Below, piece by piece: positions 16,256 through 23,230 of a DNA stretch of 33,976 nucleotides. The notes under the pieces were generated by a model. The model did no database searches. It was not told the DNA's origin and saw nothing but the letters and a program-made list of their open reading frames with translations. Each line of letters begins with the position of its first letter. Positions within the stretch are counted from its first letter, which is position 1. This DNA comes from Anaerolineales bacterium UBA3940 (GTDB taxonomy: Bacteria; Chloroflexota; Anaerolineae; Aggregatilineales; UBA3940). The translations under genes were made by a program, and so were the position numbers. The DNA lies in assembly GCA_002385675.1 (NCBI GenBank), contig DGDY01000322.1, positions 2,132 through 36,107 of the forward strand, given 5' to 3'.

Positions 16256-16834
16256 TCACTCCAAATCGCGGTCCGGGGAGCGCCAGGGGCGGGTGCGCCG
16301 GCTTGAGCGGCGCAGGGGGTGGTGCAGGTGCTCGATGCGCTGGAGCAGCCGCTCGTACCCGCTGTGGTCCGGCGTGACGACGAAGACCTGCGACCGGCCC
16401 AGCCCGTACGTCAGGCCGACCGGCATCAGCAGGCGCATCCCCGGCACGTAGACCGCGTGGACCTCATCCCAGCCGTGCAGCAGGGTCAGGCGGGTGTGCC
16501 CCGGCGGGGGCAGATGCCACACCGTTGAGTGGCGCAGCGCATCCCAGGGAACGCGCATCACCCAGGGGCCAAGCACGTGCAGTTCGATGCCGTCGCGGGT
16601 GGCGGCGATGTCCGCCGAGGTGATAAGCGCGGCGAGCACGGGGATGCCGCCCGCGACGATCAGCGGCAGGCCGAGCAGCAGCAGCACCGTGATGAACCAG
16701 CTTCGCCCGAAGCCGACCGCGCACAGGGTGAGCGGAATGCCGAGATAGATCAGCAGGAGCGCGGCACGCAGCACCATCGCGCCGAGCCGCCCCTCGGGCC
16801 GGTAGCGAAACCACTCCACGCCGTACTCGCTCAC
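16256..16834 (-). CDS. Two-TM membrane protein of unknown function, possibly with a PH-like domain
   Basis: 192 residues. Two hydrophobic segments (about 20-42 and 45-70) follow MSEYGVEWFRYRPEGRLG. The rest, starting ATRDGIELHVLGPWVMRVPWDALRHSTVW, resembles the strand-rich pattern of bacterial PH-like domains (residue type 'DGI.l......irvpWd.I') but lacks a firm family match. The tail is Arg/His-rich. The start is GTG 16834, with a G-rich stretch upstream as a possible ribosome binding site. It lies between two FemAB genes on the same strand, which suggests a link to envelope assembly. That link is positional inference only. Confidence 0.6.
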   Translation of the reverse strand: MSEYGVEWFRYRPEGRLGAMVLRAALLLIYLGIPLTLCAVGFGRSWFITVLLLLGLPLIVAGGIPVLAALITSADIAATRDGIELHVLGPWVMRVPWDALRHSTVWHLPPPGHTRLTLLHGWDEVHAVYVPGMRLLMPVGLTYGLGRSQVFVVTPDHSGYERLLQRIEHLHHPLRRSSRRTRPWRSPDRDLE

Positions 16835-16901
16835 GCGTGCCCCCCGGAGTTTCGCGAATGTCTCATGCTTCTCCTGCCTTCTGGCCGGATGCGCCGCGCG
16901 G

Positions 16902-17954
16902 CTAACCTAACCCCCTCAGCCGGATCGCGACGTCGTAGGCGCGGCCCAGTAGCGGCCTGTAAATACGGTCCCACGCGCCGACCGCGCGCACGACCTCTCC
17001 GCCGAACCCTCGCTTGAAGCCGTACACGCCCCACAGCCCGTCCTGCCGGTGCTGGAACTCCGCCTCAAGCTGCTCCTCGGGCGCGTCGGGGATGCCCCAC
17101 ATATCATACACCGTGCAGCCCCTGGCGCGGGCCCAGTTCATCGCCTCCCACTGGAGCGCATAGGTCGGCATGCGGTTGCGCTCCTCGTTCGACGACGCCC
17201 CATAGAAGTACCAGGCCGTGCGTCCAAAGGCGAACACGAACAGCCCGGCCACATCCTTCCCATCGTAGGACGCCATCAGCAGGGCGGCGTGCTCCGGCGC
17301 GAACAGCTCGTAGGCCTTGCGGTAGTATGCCTCGCTGTGTACGCCGAAGTCGTTGCGCTCGCCGGTGACGTTCGCCAGCCGGGCATAGGTTGCCACATCC
17401 TCAACGCCGCACTCACGCACCTTGATATTCTTGCGGTAGGCGACGCGCACCTTGCGGCGGCACGTCCCGCTCATGCGCATGAGTACTTCATCGTCGCCTT
17501 CCGGGTCGCCCTGCACATCGCTAATGTCGATCAGGATGGTGCGTGGCGGTTGCACGGTCTGCGGTGACTCGCGGAAGCCGAGCGCGGTGAGCCGCTCCCG
17601 CATCTCGACCGTGTCGCGCTCGTCCGGCTCGACTTTCAGCAGGATCGCGCCCTGCCGCCGCGCCCGCTCGTCAATCGCGGAGAGCAGCGCCTGCACCGTT
17701 GCACCGTCCGACCAGTCCACGACAGGTCCGCGCGGAATGTAGGCGATAGACCCCAGACCCAGGGGCAGGGGGCGGAACAGCACCAGCGCGCCCGCGCAGA
17801 TGCGCCCGCCGTCGGCCAGCGCAACGAGTTCGGCCCGCCAGCCGAACGCCTCTTTCAGCGCGCCCCAGCGCGATGTTTGCAGGATATGCCCGTTCTGCTC
17901 TTCGACGAAGCGGTCCCAGACGTCCGGGGTGGGTTGGATGATCTCGGTTGCCAT
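16902..17954 (-). CDS. FemAB-family peptidoglycan bridge aminoacyltransferase, paralog 2
   Basis: 350 residues, same family and architecture as 14905-16017: ILQTSRWGALKEAFGWRAEL, YIPRGPVVDW, RRKVRVAYRKNIKVREC, and AWYFYGASSNEERNRMPTYA with LQWEAMNWARARG and YDMWGIPD. ATG 17954 is chosen because AAGGAG precedes it at good spacing and the perfect minus-strand TATAAT at 17983-17988 lies just upstream of the leader. The upstream in-frame codons would fall within the promoter. Two FemAB enzymes in one locus usually act in sequence on a branched peptidoglycan cross-bridge; that order is inferred. A membrane-protein gene lies between the paralogs. Confidence 0.92.
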   Translation of the reverse strand: MATEIIQPTPDVWDRFVEEQNGHILQTSRWGALKEAFGWRAELVALADGGRICAGALVLFRPLPLGLGSIAYIPRGPVVDWSDGATVQALLSAIDERARRQGAILLKVEPDERDTVEMRERLTALGFRESPQTVQPPRTILIDISDVQGDPEGDDEVLMRMSGTCRRKVRVAYRKNIKVRECGVEDVATYARLANVTGERNDFGVHSEAYYRKAYELFAPEHAALLMASYDGKDVAGLFVFAFGRTAWYFYGASSNEERNRMPTYALQWEAMNWARARGCTVYDMWGIPDAPEEQLEAEFQHRQDGLWGVYGFKRGFGGEVVRAVGAWDRIYRPLLGRAYDVAIRLRGLG

Positions 17955-17982
17955 GCGCTCTCCTTCTATGGCCTGCTGCCCC

Positions 17983-17988
17983 ATTATA
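17983..17988 (-). promoter_or_regulatory. -10 box for FemAB paralog 2
   Basis: A perfect TATAAT on the minus strand, 28 nt before ATG 17954 and with a ribosome binding site between. No good -35 hexamer is visible at 16-18 nt. Confidence 0.5.
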
Positions 17989-18080
17989 GACGGCCCCGAC
18001 TCATCTTCACAGTATGCGGCGCGGCGATCCAATAAAAAGAGCGGCCTGCCCGCCGCTCTTACCTGCCTGCTGTGCCGGAC

Positions 18081-18347
18081 TCATGCCCACTTGGCGAGCG
18101 TGCCGGTCAGGTACTCGACCATCGCCTCGACGTCGGCGTTCGGGTCGCTGAGGCACTGCGCCGCGTAGACGCGCATCACGTCCAGCCCGGCCTGCTGCAC
18201 GGCGGCGCGGATCGCTGCTAGCTGCTGCACGATCTCCTGGCAGTCGCGCCCGTCGTCCAGCATGCGCTGCACGCCGCGCACCTGCCCCTCGATGCGCCGC
18301 AGCCGGTTGCGGATGCGGTCACGGGCTTCAGGCGATTCAACTTTCAT
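18081..18347 (-). CDS. CsoR-family (DUF156) repressor with a CstR-like sensor pattern
   Basis: 88 residues, all-helical, the normal size for the family: RIRNRLRRIEGQVRGVQRML (about 11-30) is the DNA-binding N-terminal signature. ATG 18347 is preferred over GTG 18365 because the intervening codons form the ribosome binding site AAAGGGGGG. In copper-sensing CsoR the ligands are Cys, His, Cys at spacings +25 and +29. Here the residues are Cys36, Tyr61 and Cys65. Loss of the His with both Cys kept matches CstR-type persulfide sensors rather than copper sensors; this is inference. A palindrome at 18365-18385 just upstream may be its operator. No metal or sulfur gene is adjacent, apart from the possible H2S-producing enzyme at 12577. 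Confidence 0.85.
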   Translation of the reverse strand: MKVESPEARDRIRNRLRRIEGQVRGVQRMLDDGRDCQEIVQQLAAIRAAVQQAGLDVMRVYAAQCLSDPNADVEAMVEYLTGTLAKWA

Positions 18348-18364
18348 GCGGTGCCCCCCTTTCA

Positions 18365-18385
18365 CCCGGTCGGTGTTTGACCGGG
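18365..18385. promoter_or_regulatory. Candidate operator of the CsoR-family repressor
   Basis: CCCGGTC (18365-18371) and GACCGGG (18379-18385) form an inverted repeat with a 7-nt spacer, 18 nt before the ATG of the repressor. CsoR-family operators are GC-rich palindromes near their own gene, so autoregulation is plausible but untested. Confidence 0.4.
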
Positions 18386-18389
18386 GCTG

Positions 18390-18421
18390 TCAAAAATCGT
18401 AGGGGCGCTCACGGCGCCCCT
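18390..18421 (-). terminator. Intrinsic terminator of the FmdB-type gene
   Basis: On the minus strand AGGGGCGC and GCGCCCCT form an 8-bp stem with a 5-nt loop (18401-18421), followed by ACGATTTTT. It lies 15 nt after the FmdB stop codon and upstream of the repressor gene, so the two genes are separate transcripts. Confidence 0.85.
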
Positions 18422-18435
18422 CAGCGTGAGGGCCC

Positions 18436-18639
18436 TCAGCCAACCGGCCCGCAGTTGGTCGTGGTTCGCCCGCCCGATGGGCTGGAGCCGCCGGAGATAC
18501 CGCCGATAAGGGACATGCGGCGCCGCCCGTGCTTGTTGCCGCAGTTCGGGCATTGCTGGCGCTCGTCGGCCTGGCTGAAGCTCACGCGTTTCTGGAAGTC
18601 CTGCCCGCACTGTGGGCACTGGTATTCGTAGATGGGCAT
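18436..18639 (-). CDS. FmdB-family zinc ribbon protein
   Basis: 67 residues starting MPIYEYQCPQCGQDFQKRVS, the FmdB/CxxC_CXXC_SSSS signature. Two CxxC pairs (Cys8/Cys11 and Cys30/Cys33) should bind one zinc, and the tail is Gly/Ser-rich with GISGGSSPSGG. GGAGG lies 10 nt before ATG 18639. The family is widespread; FmdB was named as a putative regulator of formamidase/amidase genes, but most members have no known role. It ends at a clear intrinsic terminator. Confidence 0.92.
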   Translation of the reverse strand: MPIYEYQCPQCGQDFQKRVSFSQADERQQCPNCGNKHGRRRMSLIGGISGGSSPSGGRTTTNCGPVG

Positions 18640-18738
18640 GATAACCGATCCTCCCTGTGTGCGGAATACTCAGGGGGAGTATAGAGCAGAAGCGGCGCGG
18701 CTGTCAAGAGGCTGCAATACGGTTAGCTGCCGCGGTTG

Positions 18739-18828
18739 GAACCCCTTCCTGAACCGCAGCCTGCGGCTGCGGTTCTTCCTCCCCCTTGCAAGGGGGAGGA
18801 GCGACCTGGAAGGTCGCAGGTGGGGTTC
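18739..18828 (+). repeat. Composite hairpin element, copy D
   Basis: The outer GAACCCC (18739-18745) pairs with GGGGTTC (18822-18828). Inside are a 25-nt arm 18751-18775 (11-bp stem, TGC loop), the constant hairpin as a perfect 11-bp palindrome (18778-18799), and a small arm 18801-18817 (7-bp stem, GGA loop). It sits in the 350-nt gap between the divergent FmdB and propeller-lipoprotein genes, where I see no gene. Confidence 0.85.
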
Positions 18829-18989
18829 AGGATGGAGTGGAAAGGACGCCAGCACATTTGTCAAGTTTGTCCGGTGATGGCTAGGCTATAGGGAGTGAGG
18901 TATCACCAGCACTTCCTGACTGGGTTGACTTGCGCCGAGACTGTGGTTACGATTGCCGTAGAGTCCTGCTAGCTAGGAGTTTCCGGGCT

Positions 18990-20390
18990 ATGAGAACTGC
19001 GCGCACTGCGCTGCTGATCACCACACTGCTGATCCTCGCCGCGCTGATGGCGGGCTGCACACTTCCCGGCTCCGAGGAGCCGCCCGACCTCAGCGAGCTT
19101 GTCTCACCGACGCCACAGGAGGAAGAAGGCCTCACGCCGGAAGTGATCGAGGTGACGCCGCTTGGCGAGCGGCCAGGCGCGCCGGAAACCCCAATCGGGC
19201 TGGACATCGAAGCACAGGAGCTTGGCGAGCCGACCGAGGCGCCGGAGGCCGAAGCGGAGGCGGTTGAGGAGGAAGAGCCGCCCGCCGAGGCCGTTCAGCC
19301 GACCGTAACGCCCGCGCCCGCCGCGCCTGCCGAGGAGGAGCCTGCTGAGGACATCCCCGCTGCCGGGGCGATTCTCTTTGTGCGCGAGGGGCAGATCTAC
19401 CGGGTGAGCGCGCCCGGCGCTGAGGCGGAGCCGCTGACGGCTCTCCCCGAAGGCTCGGTCATCCGCGATCTGACCGTCTCGCCTGCGGGGCAGGCTGCGG
19501 CCTTCACCATCAACGGCACGCAGGTGGCGCTGCTCGACCTTGCAAGCGGTGAGATGACGATCCTTGACGAGAGCCCGCCCGATGTGGTGAGCCACCTCGC
19601 CTGGGCGCCTGCCGGCGACCTGCTGTACTACCAGAAGGTGACCACCAACCCTGAGAACATCCCCGCGGCGCAGGCCGTCGGGCTGTGGCAGATGATCTAC
19701 GAGGCGCCGGCTGACCTGTCGTTGGAACCTGCGCCCATCACCGCTGTGCCGGAGACATCCGGCAGCGAGGTCGCGCTGCGCTTTGTGCTGCCCGGCGACC
19801 GCCGCCTGCTGCTGACCGAGCACCAGCTTGGCGAGGGCGGGCTGAGCCGCGTGCTGCTGTTCGACCGGGGGCTGCTCCCGCAGCCGCTTGAGGCTTTCCC
19901 GTCGATTGGCGTGCTCGATCTCTCGCCGGATGCCTCGCGCCTGCTGTTTGTGGACCAGTCCGGGCTGGTTGAGTCCGGGGCGGATGCGCCCGTGCCGCTC
20001 TATGTGGTCACGCTTGGTGCGGATGGTGCGCTGTCCGGCGTGCAGCCGGTGGCGACGGATGAAGCGGCCTATAGCGATGCGGCCTTTGGGCCGGACGGCC
20101 AGCGGATCGTTGCGCTGCGGGCAGGCGTGCCTCTCGATGTGAGCCAGAGTGTGGACGTGGTGCTGCTGACCCCCGGGGCTGACGGCAGCTACGCCCAGAC
20201 CGTGCTCGGTGGGGAGGGCGCGTACACGCACACGGCTGTCGCGTGGTATGGCGCCGACGCCGTGGTGGTGCAGCGCGTGCCGCTCGATGGCGGCGAGCCG
20301 GAGATCTGGCTGCTGCCTCTCGACGGCTCGGCGGGGATGCCGCTGGGGGTAGGCGAGCAGCCTGTCGTCGTGCCGCAGGTCGCCGGGTAG
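18990..20390 (+). CDS. Lipoprotein with a TolB-like beta-propeller
   Basis: 466 residues. ATG 18990 follows AGGAG (18975-18979); the frame is open upstream, but only this start gives a clean signal: MRTARTALLITTLLILAALM then lipobox MAGC (Cys23). Residues about 24-125 are a Pro/Glu/Ala-rich linker. From about 128, ILFVREGQIYRVSAPG, LPEGSVIRDLTVSPAGQ, VVSHLAWAPAGDLLYYQ, GVLDLSPDASRLLFVDQSG and AYSDAAFGPDGQRIVALRAG are recurring strand-turn units of a WD40/TolB-type propeller. Such lipoproteins usually bind proteins or ligands at the cell surface; no partner can be named. The gene is monocistronic. Confidence 0.8.
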   Translation: MRTARTALLITTLLILAALMAGCTLPGSEEPPDLSELVSPTPQEEEGLTPEVIEVTPLGERPGAPETPIGLDIEAQELGEPTEAPEAEAEAVEEEEPPAEAVQPTVTPAPAAPAEEEPAEDIPAAGAILFVREGQIYRVSAPGAEAEPLTALPEGSVIRDLTVSPAGQAAAFTINGTQVALLDLASGEMTILDESPPDVVSHLAWAPAGDLLYYQKVTTNPENIPAAQAVGLWQMIYEAPADLSLEPAPITAVPETSGSEVALRFVLPGDRRLLLTEHQLGEGGLSRVLLFDRGLLPQPLEAFPSIGVLDLSPDASRLLFVDQSGLVESGADAPVPLYVVTLGADGALSGVQPVATDEAAYSDAAFGPDGQRIVALRAGVPLDVSQSVDVVLLTPGADGSYAQTVLGGEGAYTHTAVAWYGADAVVVQRVPLDGGEPEIWLLPLDGSAGMPLGVGEQPVVVPQVAG

Positions 20391-20453
20391 CAGGCGGCGA
20401 GATCGGCGGTTTGCCGCACGAGAACCGATTTGTATTAATTCGGACAAAGTCTG

Positions 20454-20482
20454 TTGCCTTATGATTCGGGCAATGTTATACT
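20454..20482 (+). promoter_or_regulatory. Promoter TTGCCT-N17-TATACT for nuoA
   Basis: TTGCCT (20454-20459) and TATACT (20477-20482) are exactly 17 nt apart, in a locally AT-richer stretch. The start would be near 20489, giving a leader of about 100 nt before the nuoA GTG at 20591. The remainder of 20391-20453 shows nothing else clear. Confidence 0.75.
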
Positions 20483-20590
20483 GTCTAAGCGCCAGACTTC
20501 ACAAACCCTTTCTGTAAAAGAAACCGGTTCGGGAGTCGTGCCTCGGATCGCCACACACCGGACGCTGACTGCTAAAGGAGCATTACTCGA

Positions 20591-20944
20591 GTGAGTGAGT
20601 GGACATTCATCGCGGTACTCGCTGTATTCTCTTTGCTGATTCCCGCCGCACCGATCGTCCTGGGGCGTCTGCTCGGGCCGAACCGGCCAAATGCCTTGAA
20701 GAATGCAACCTATGAGTGCGGCGTTGAAACCGTCGGTGATACGTGGGTTCAGTTTAAGATCCAGTACTACATCTTCGCACTCGTTTTCCTCGTCTTCGAC
20801 ATCGAGGTCGTGTTCCTGTTCCCCTGGGCTGTGGCCTATAACCGGCTGCCGCTGTTTGGCGCGGTTGAGGGCGTTATCTTTATTCTCCTACTCTCTATGG
20901 CACTGATTTACGCGTGGCGTAAAGGTGCCCTTGAGTGGGCGTAA
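20591..20944 (+). CDS. nuoA: NADH-quinone oxidoreductase subunit A
   Basis: 117 residues, three membrane helices. NATYECGVETVGDTWVQFKI then QYYIFALVFLVFDIEVVFLF is the diagnostic NuoA (ND3) loop and second helix, with the conserved YECG and FDIE. The GTG start is preceded by AAAGGAG at 20574-20580. In complex I this subunit lies beside the quinone channel and moves with the active/deactive transition. Oddly, nuoB does not follow: an intrinsic terminator is placed 12 nt after the stop and the next gene is nuoH. Confidence 0.97.
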   Translation: MSEWTFIAVLAVFSLLIPAAPIVLGRLLGPNRPNALKNATYECGVETVGDTWVQFKIQYYIFALVFLVFDIEVVFLFPWAVAYNRLPLFGAVEGVIFILLLSMALIYAWRKGALEWA

Positions 20945-20955
20945 TCTGAAATAAG

Positions 20956-20988
20956 CGCTGATAACCGGGGCCGGTTATCGGCGTTTTT
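20956..20988 (+). terminator. Intrinsic terminator between nuoA and nuoH
   Basis: An 11-bp stem (20956-20966 with 20973-20983, one G-U pair) with a 6-nt GC loop, followed directly by five T (20984-20988). It is a textbook rho-independent terminator within a set of genes expected to be coexpressed. Confidence 0.88.
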
Positions 20989-21118
20989 GTGACCCGCGGG
21001 GTGGGGCGATGGCCGTATGCCCACCTGGCGACCGCTCAGAGAAGGCTGTCCCGTCGCGTTGGTGCTCCTGCCTGGCTTCATGGCGCTAACGCGGTGCGTG
21101 TGAGGAGAATACTCTGCT

Positions 21119-22351
21119 ATGCTTGATATCTTCACCCTGATTGGTGACTGGATCACCGGCCTCCTGGAGAGCATTGGCGCCGGCCCGGTGGTGATTGACC
21201 TGGTGTTTGGCTTCATCGGGTCGTTTATCATCATCAACTTCCTGCTCATCATGGCGCTGGTCATCATCTGGATCGAGCGCAAGCTGATCGGGCGCATCCA
21301 GGCCCGCATCGGCCCGAACCGCGTCGGCCCCTGGGGCATCTTCCAGAACGTCGCCGACGTGCTCAAGCTGATGACCAAGGAGATCATCATCCCGACCGGC
21401 GCGGACCTCATCCCCTTCATGCTGGCCCCGATCATCTCCGTGGCCTCGGTGTTCCTCATCTGGGCGGTTGTCCCGTTTGCCCGCACCGCCGTCGGCACGA
21501 CCGTGACGGTCGGCGTGCTGTACATCGTGGCGGTCAGCTCGCTGAGCATCCTCTCCGTGCTGCTGGCAGGCTGGAGCAGCAACAACAAGTATGCGCTGCT
21601 CGGGGCCTTTCGCGCGGTGGCGATGCTCGTCAGCTACGAGGTGCCGATCATCCTGATGCTGCTCATCCCGGTGATGCTCGCCGGGACGATGGACGTGCTG
21701 CAGATCGTCGAGCAGCAGGGCATCTGGTATGTGTTCATGGCGCCGCTCGCCACGCTGATCTTCTTCGTGGCCAGCCACGCGGAGGCGGCGCGCTCGCCGT
21801 TTGATACGCTGGAGGCGGAGTCGGAGATCGTCGCCGGGTTCCACATTGAGTACAGCGGCATGGCGTTTGCCATGTTCTACCTTGCCGAGTTCCTGCACTC
21901 GTTCACGGTCGGCGCGCTGGTGGCGACCTTCTTCCTCGGCGGCTGGCGCGGGCCGTTCGCCGCGGAAGTGCCTGTGCTCGGCGTGATCTACTTCTTTATC
22001 AAGACGTTTGCCGTTTACTTCATTAACATCTGGGCGCGCGGTACGCTGCCCCGCCTGCGCATCGACCAGGTGATGGACTTCTGCTGGAAGTTCCTCATCC
22101 CGCTGTCGCTGGTGCTGGTCATGCTGATGGTTCTCGCAGATAAGGTTGCCGCCGCAGTCTTCCCGGGCTACGCCGCAGTTGGCGGGTTTGTGGATCTGCT
22201 GCCTCGTGCCGCCGTTCTGCTGATCGTCAATGTGCTGGTTGGGGCGGCAGCCGTTGGCTGGGTCATCCGCCAGGGCCGCCGTGAGCGTGAACGGCTGGCG
22301 GCGATGGAGATTGCCCCGATCGAGCGCCCGGCTGCCGGCGCTGCCAAGTAA
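21119..22351 (+). CDS. nuoH: NADH-quinone oxidoreductase subunit H
   Basis: 410 residues with eight or nine membrane helices. IWIERKLIGRIQARIGPNRV followed by GPWGIFQNVADVLKLMTKE is the NuoH/ND1 signature, which forms the quinone-chamber entrance; DTLEAESEIVAGFHIEYSG is the conserved acidic loop. GAGGAG lies upstream of ATG 21119. About 60 C-terminal residues after the last helix form a basic tail. It follows the nuoA terminator by 130 nt. I see no convincing promoter in that gap, so expression probably depends on read-through or on a promoter I could not detect. Confidence 0.97.
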   Translation: MLDIFTLIGDWITGLLESIGAGPVVIDLVFGFIGSFIIINFLLIMALVIIWIERKLIGRIQARIGPNRVGPWGIFQNVADVLKLMTKEIIIPTGADLIPFMLAPIISVASVFLIWAVVPFARTAVGTTVTVGVLYIVAVSSLSILSVLLAGWSSNNKYALLGAFRAVAMLVSYEVPIILMLLIPVMLAGTMDVLQIVEQQGIWYVFMAPLATLIFFVASHAEAARSPFDTLEAESEIVAGFHIEYSGMAFAMFYLAEFLHSFTVGALVATFFLGGWRGPFAAEVPVLGVIYFFIKTFAVYFINIWARGTLPRLRIDQVMDFCWKFLIPLSLVLVMLMVLADKVAAAVFPGYAAVGGFVDLLPRAAVLLIVNVLVGAAAVGWVIRQGRRERERLAAMEIAPIERPAAGAAK

Positions 22352-22368
22352 GAGTTGGAGCTACCTGC

Positions 22369-22869
22369 ATGGAAATCACGCCCCTGACCATCACGTTTGG
22401 CATTTTCGCTATCTTCGCGCTGGGTGGCGGTCTTGGCGTTGTGCTCAGCCGCAACCTGCTGCACGCCGCACTGTACCTGATCCTGTCGCTGTTCGGCATC
22501 GCCGGGTTGTTCATCACACTGGAGGCGCCGTTCCTGGCGATCGTACAGGTACTCGTGTACATCGGCGCGATCTCCATCCTGATCACGATCACCATCATGG
22601 TCACGCGCCGGGTGATGGGTGTGACGGACTCAGTGAACAACCAGTGGCCGGTTGCCGCCATCGGCGCGCTGTTCACGTTCGGCGCTATCGTGTTCGTGCT
22701 CGTGTCGAACTTCCACGGGCGGGTGGCGGCTGGAGACGTCCCGGCGGACATGATCGAGCGCATTGGCCTTGCCTTTGCCAGCCCGCAGGGCTACTTGCTC
22801 CCGTTTGAGGTCGCCTCCCTGCTGCTGCTAGCCGCGTTGATTGGCGCTATTGTCGTCGCGCGGGAGTGA
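22369..22869 (+). CDS. nuoJ: NADH-quinone oxidoreductase subunit J
   Basis: 166 residues, five membrane helices. NLLHAALYLILSLFGIAGLF then FLAIVQVLVYIGAISILITI is the ND6/NuoJ signature, with the helix break (pi-bulge) region YIGAI. TTGGAG lies 9 nt before ATG 22369, 17 nt after the nuoH stop. The subunit links the quinone site to the proton channels in the membrane arm. Confidence 0.97.
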   Translation: MEITPLTITFGIFAIFALGGGLGVVLSRNLLHAALYLILSLFGIAGLFITLEAPFLAIVQVLVYIGAISILITITIMVTRRVMGVTDSVNNQWPVAAIGALFTFGAIVFVLVSNFHGRVAAGDVPADMIERIGLAFASPQGYLLPFEVASLLLLAALIGAIVVARE

Positions 22870-22899
22870 CCGGATTCTGAGAGACTGCGGAGAACTGCG

Positions 22900-23208
22900 A
22901 TGATCCCCCTCCACTGGTACCTGATCGTTGCCGGGGCGCTGTTCTGCCTGGGGCTGTACGGCATTCTCGCCCGGCGTAATGCGGTTGCTATCCTGATGAG
23001 CATCGAGTTGGTGCTCAACTCCGTGAACCTGAACCTTGTTGCGTTCTGGCGCTATCTCGCGCCGGAGACGGTCAACGGGCAGATGTTCGCCATTATCGTG
23101 TTTGCGGTTGCCGCGGCGGAGGCTGCGGTCGGCCTCGGGCTGATCATCTCGATCTACCGCAACCGCCAGACCGTGATCGTCGAAGATATCAACCTGCTGA
23201 AGTGGTAA
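22900..23208 (+). CDS. nuoK: NADH-quinone oxidoreductase subunit K
   Basis: 102 residues, three helices, normal length. [20 protein letters not shown] followed by [11 protein letters not shown] contains the conserved membrane glutamate (SIELVLN), and [17 protein letters not shown] carries the second conserved glutamate. These two residues form part of the proton path between the quinone site and the antiporter-like subunits. CGGAGAA precedes ATG 22900. Confidence 0.97.
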   Translation: MIPLHWYLIVAGALFCLGLYGILARRNAVAILMSIELVLNSVNLNLVAFWRYLAPETVNGQMFAIIVFAVAAAEAAVGLGLIISIYRNRQTVIVEDINLLKW

Positions 23209-23230
23209 CGGGCCAACACCGAGGTAGCAC

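Noticed and set aside
18388..18393. A perfect TTGACA on the minus strand before the CsoR-type gene
   Set aside because: No acceptable -10 hexamer lies 16-18 nt downstream, and the site overlaps the terminator T-tract of the FmdB gene.
19104..20447. A 447-codon minus-strand open frame opposite the propeller lipoprotein
   Set aside because: The plus-strand frame has a lipobox, a ribosome binding site and propeller repeats; the antisense product has none.
21009..21089. A 26-codon open frame between nuoA and nuoH
   Set aside because: It has no ribosome binding site and no conserved-looking sequence, and it lies after the terminator; it is probably chance.
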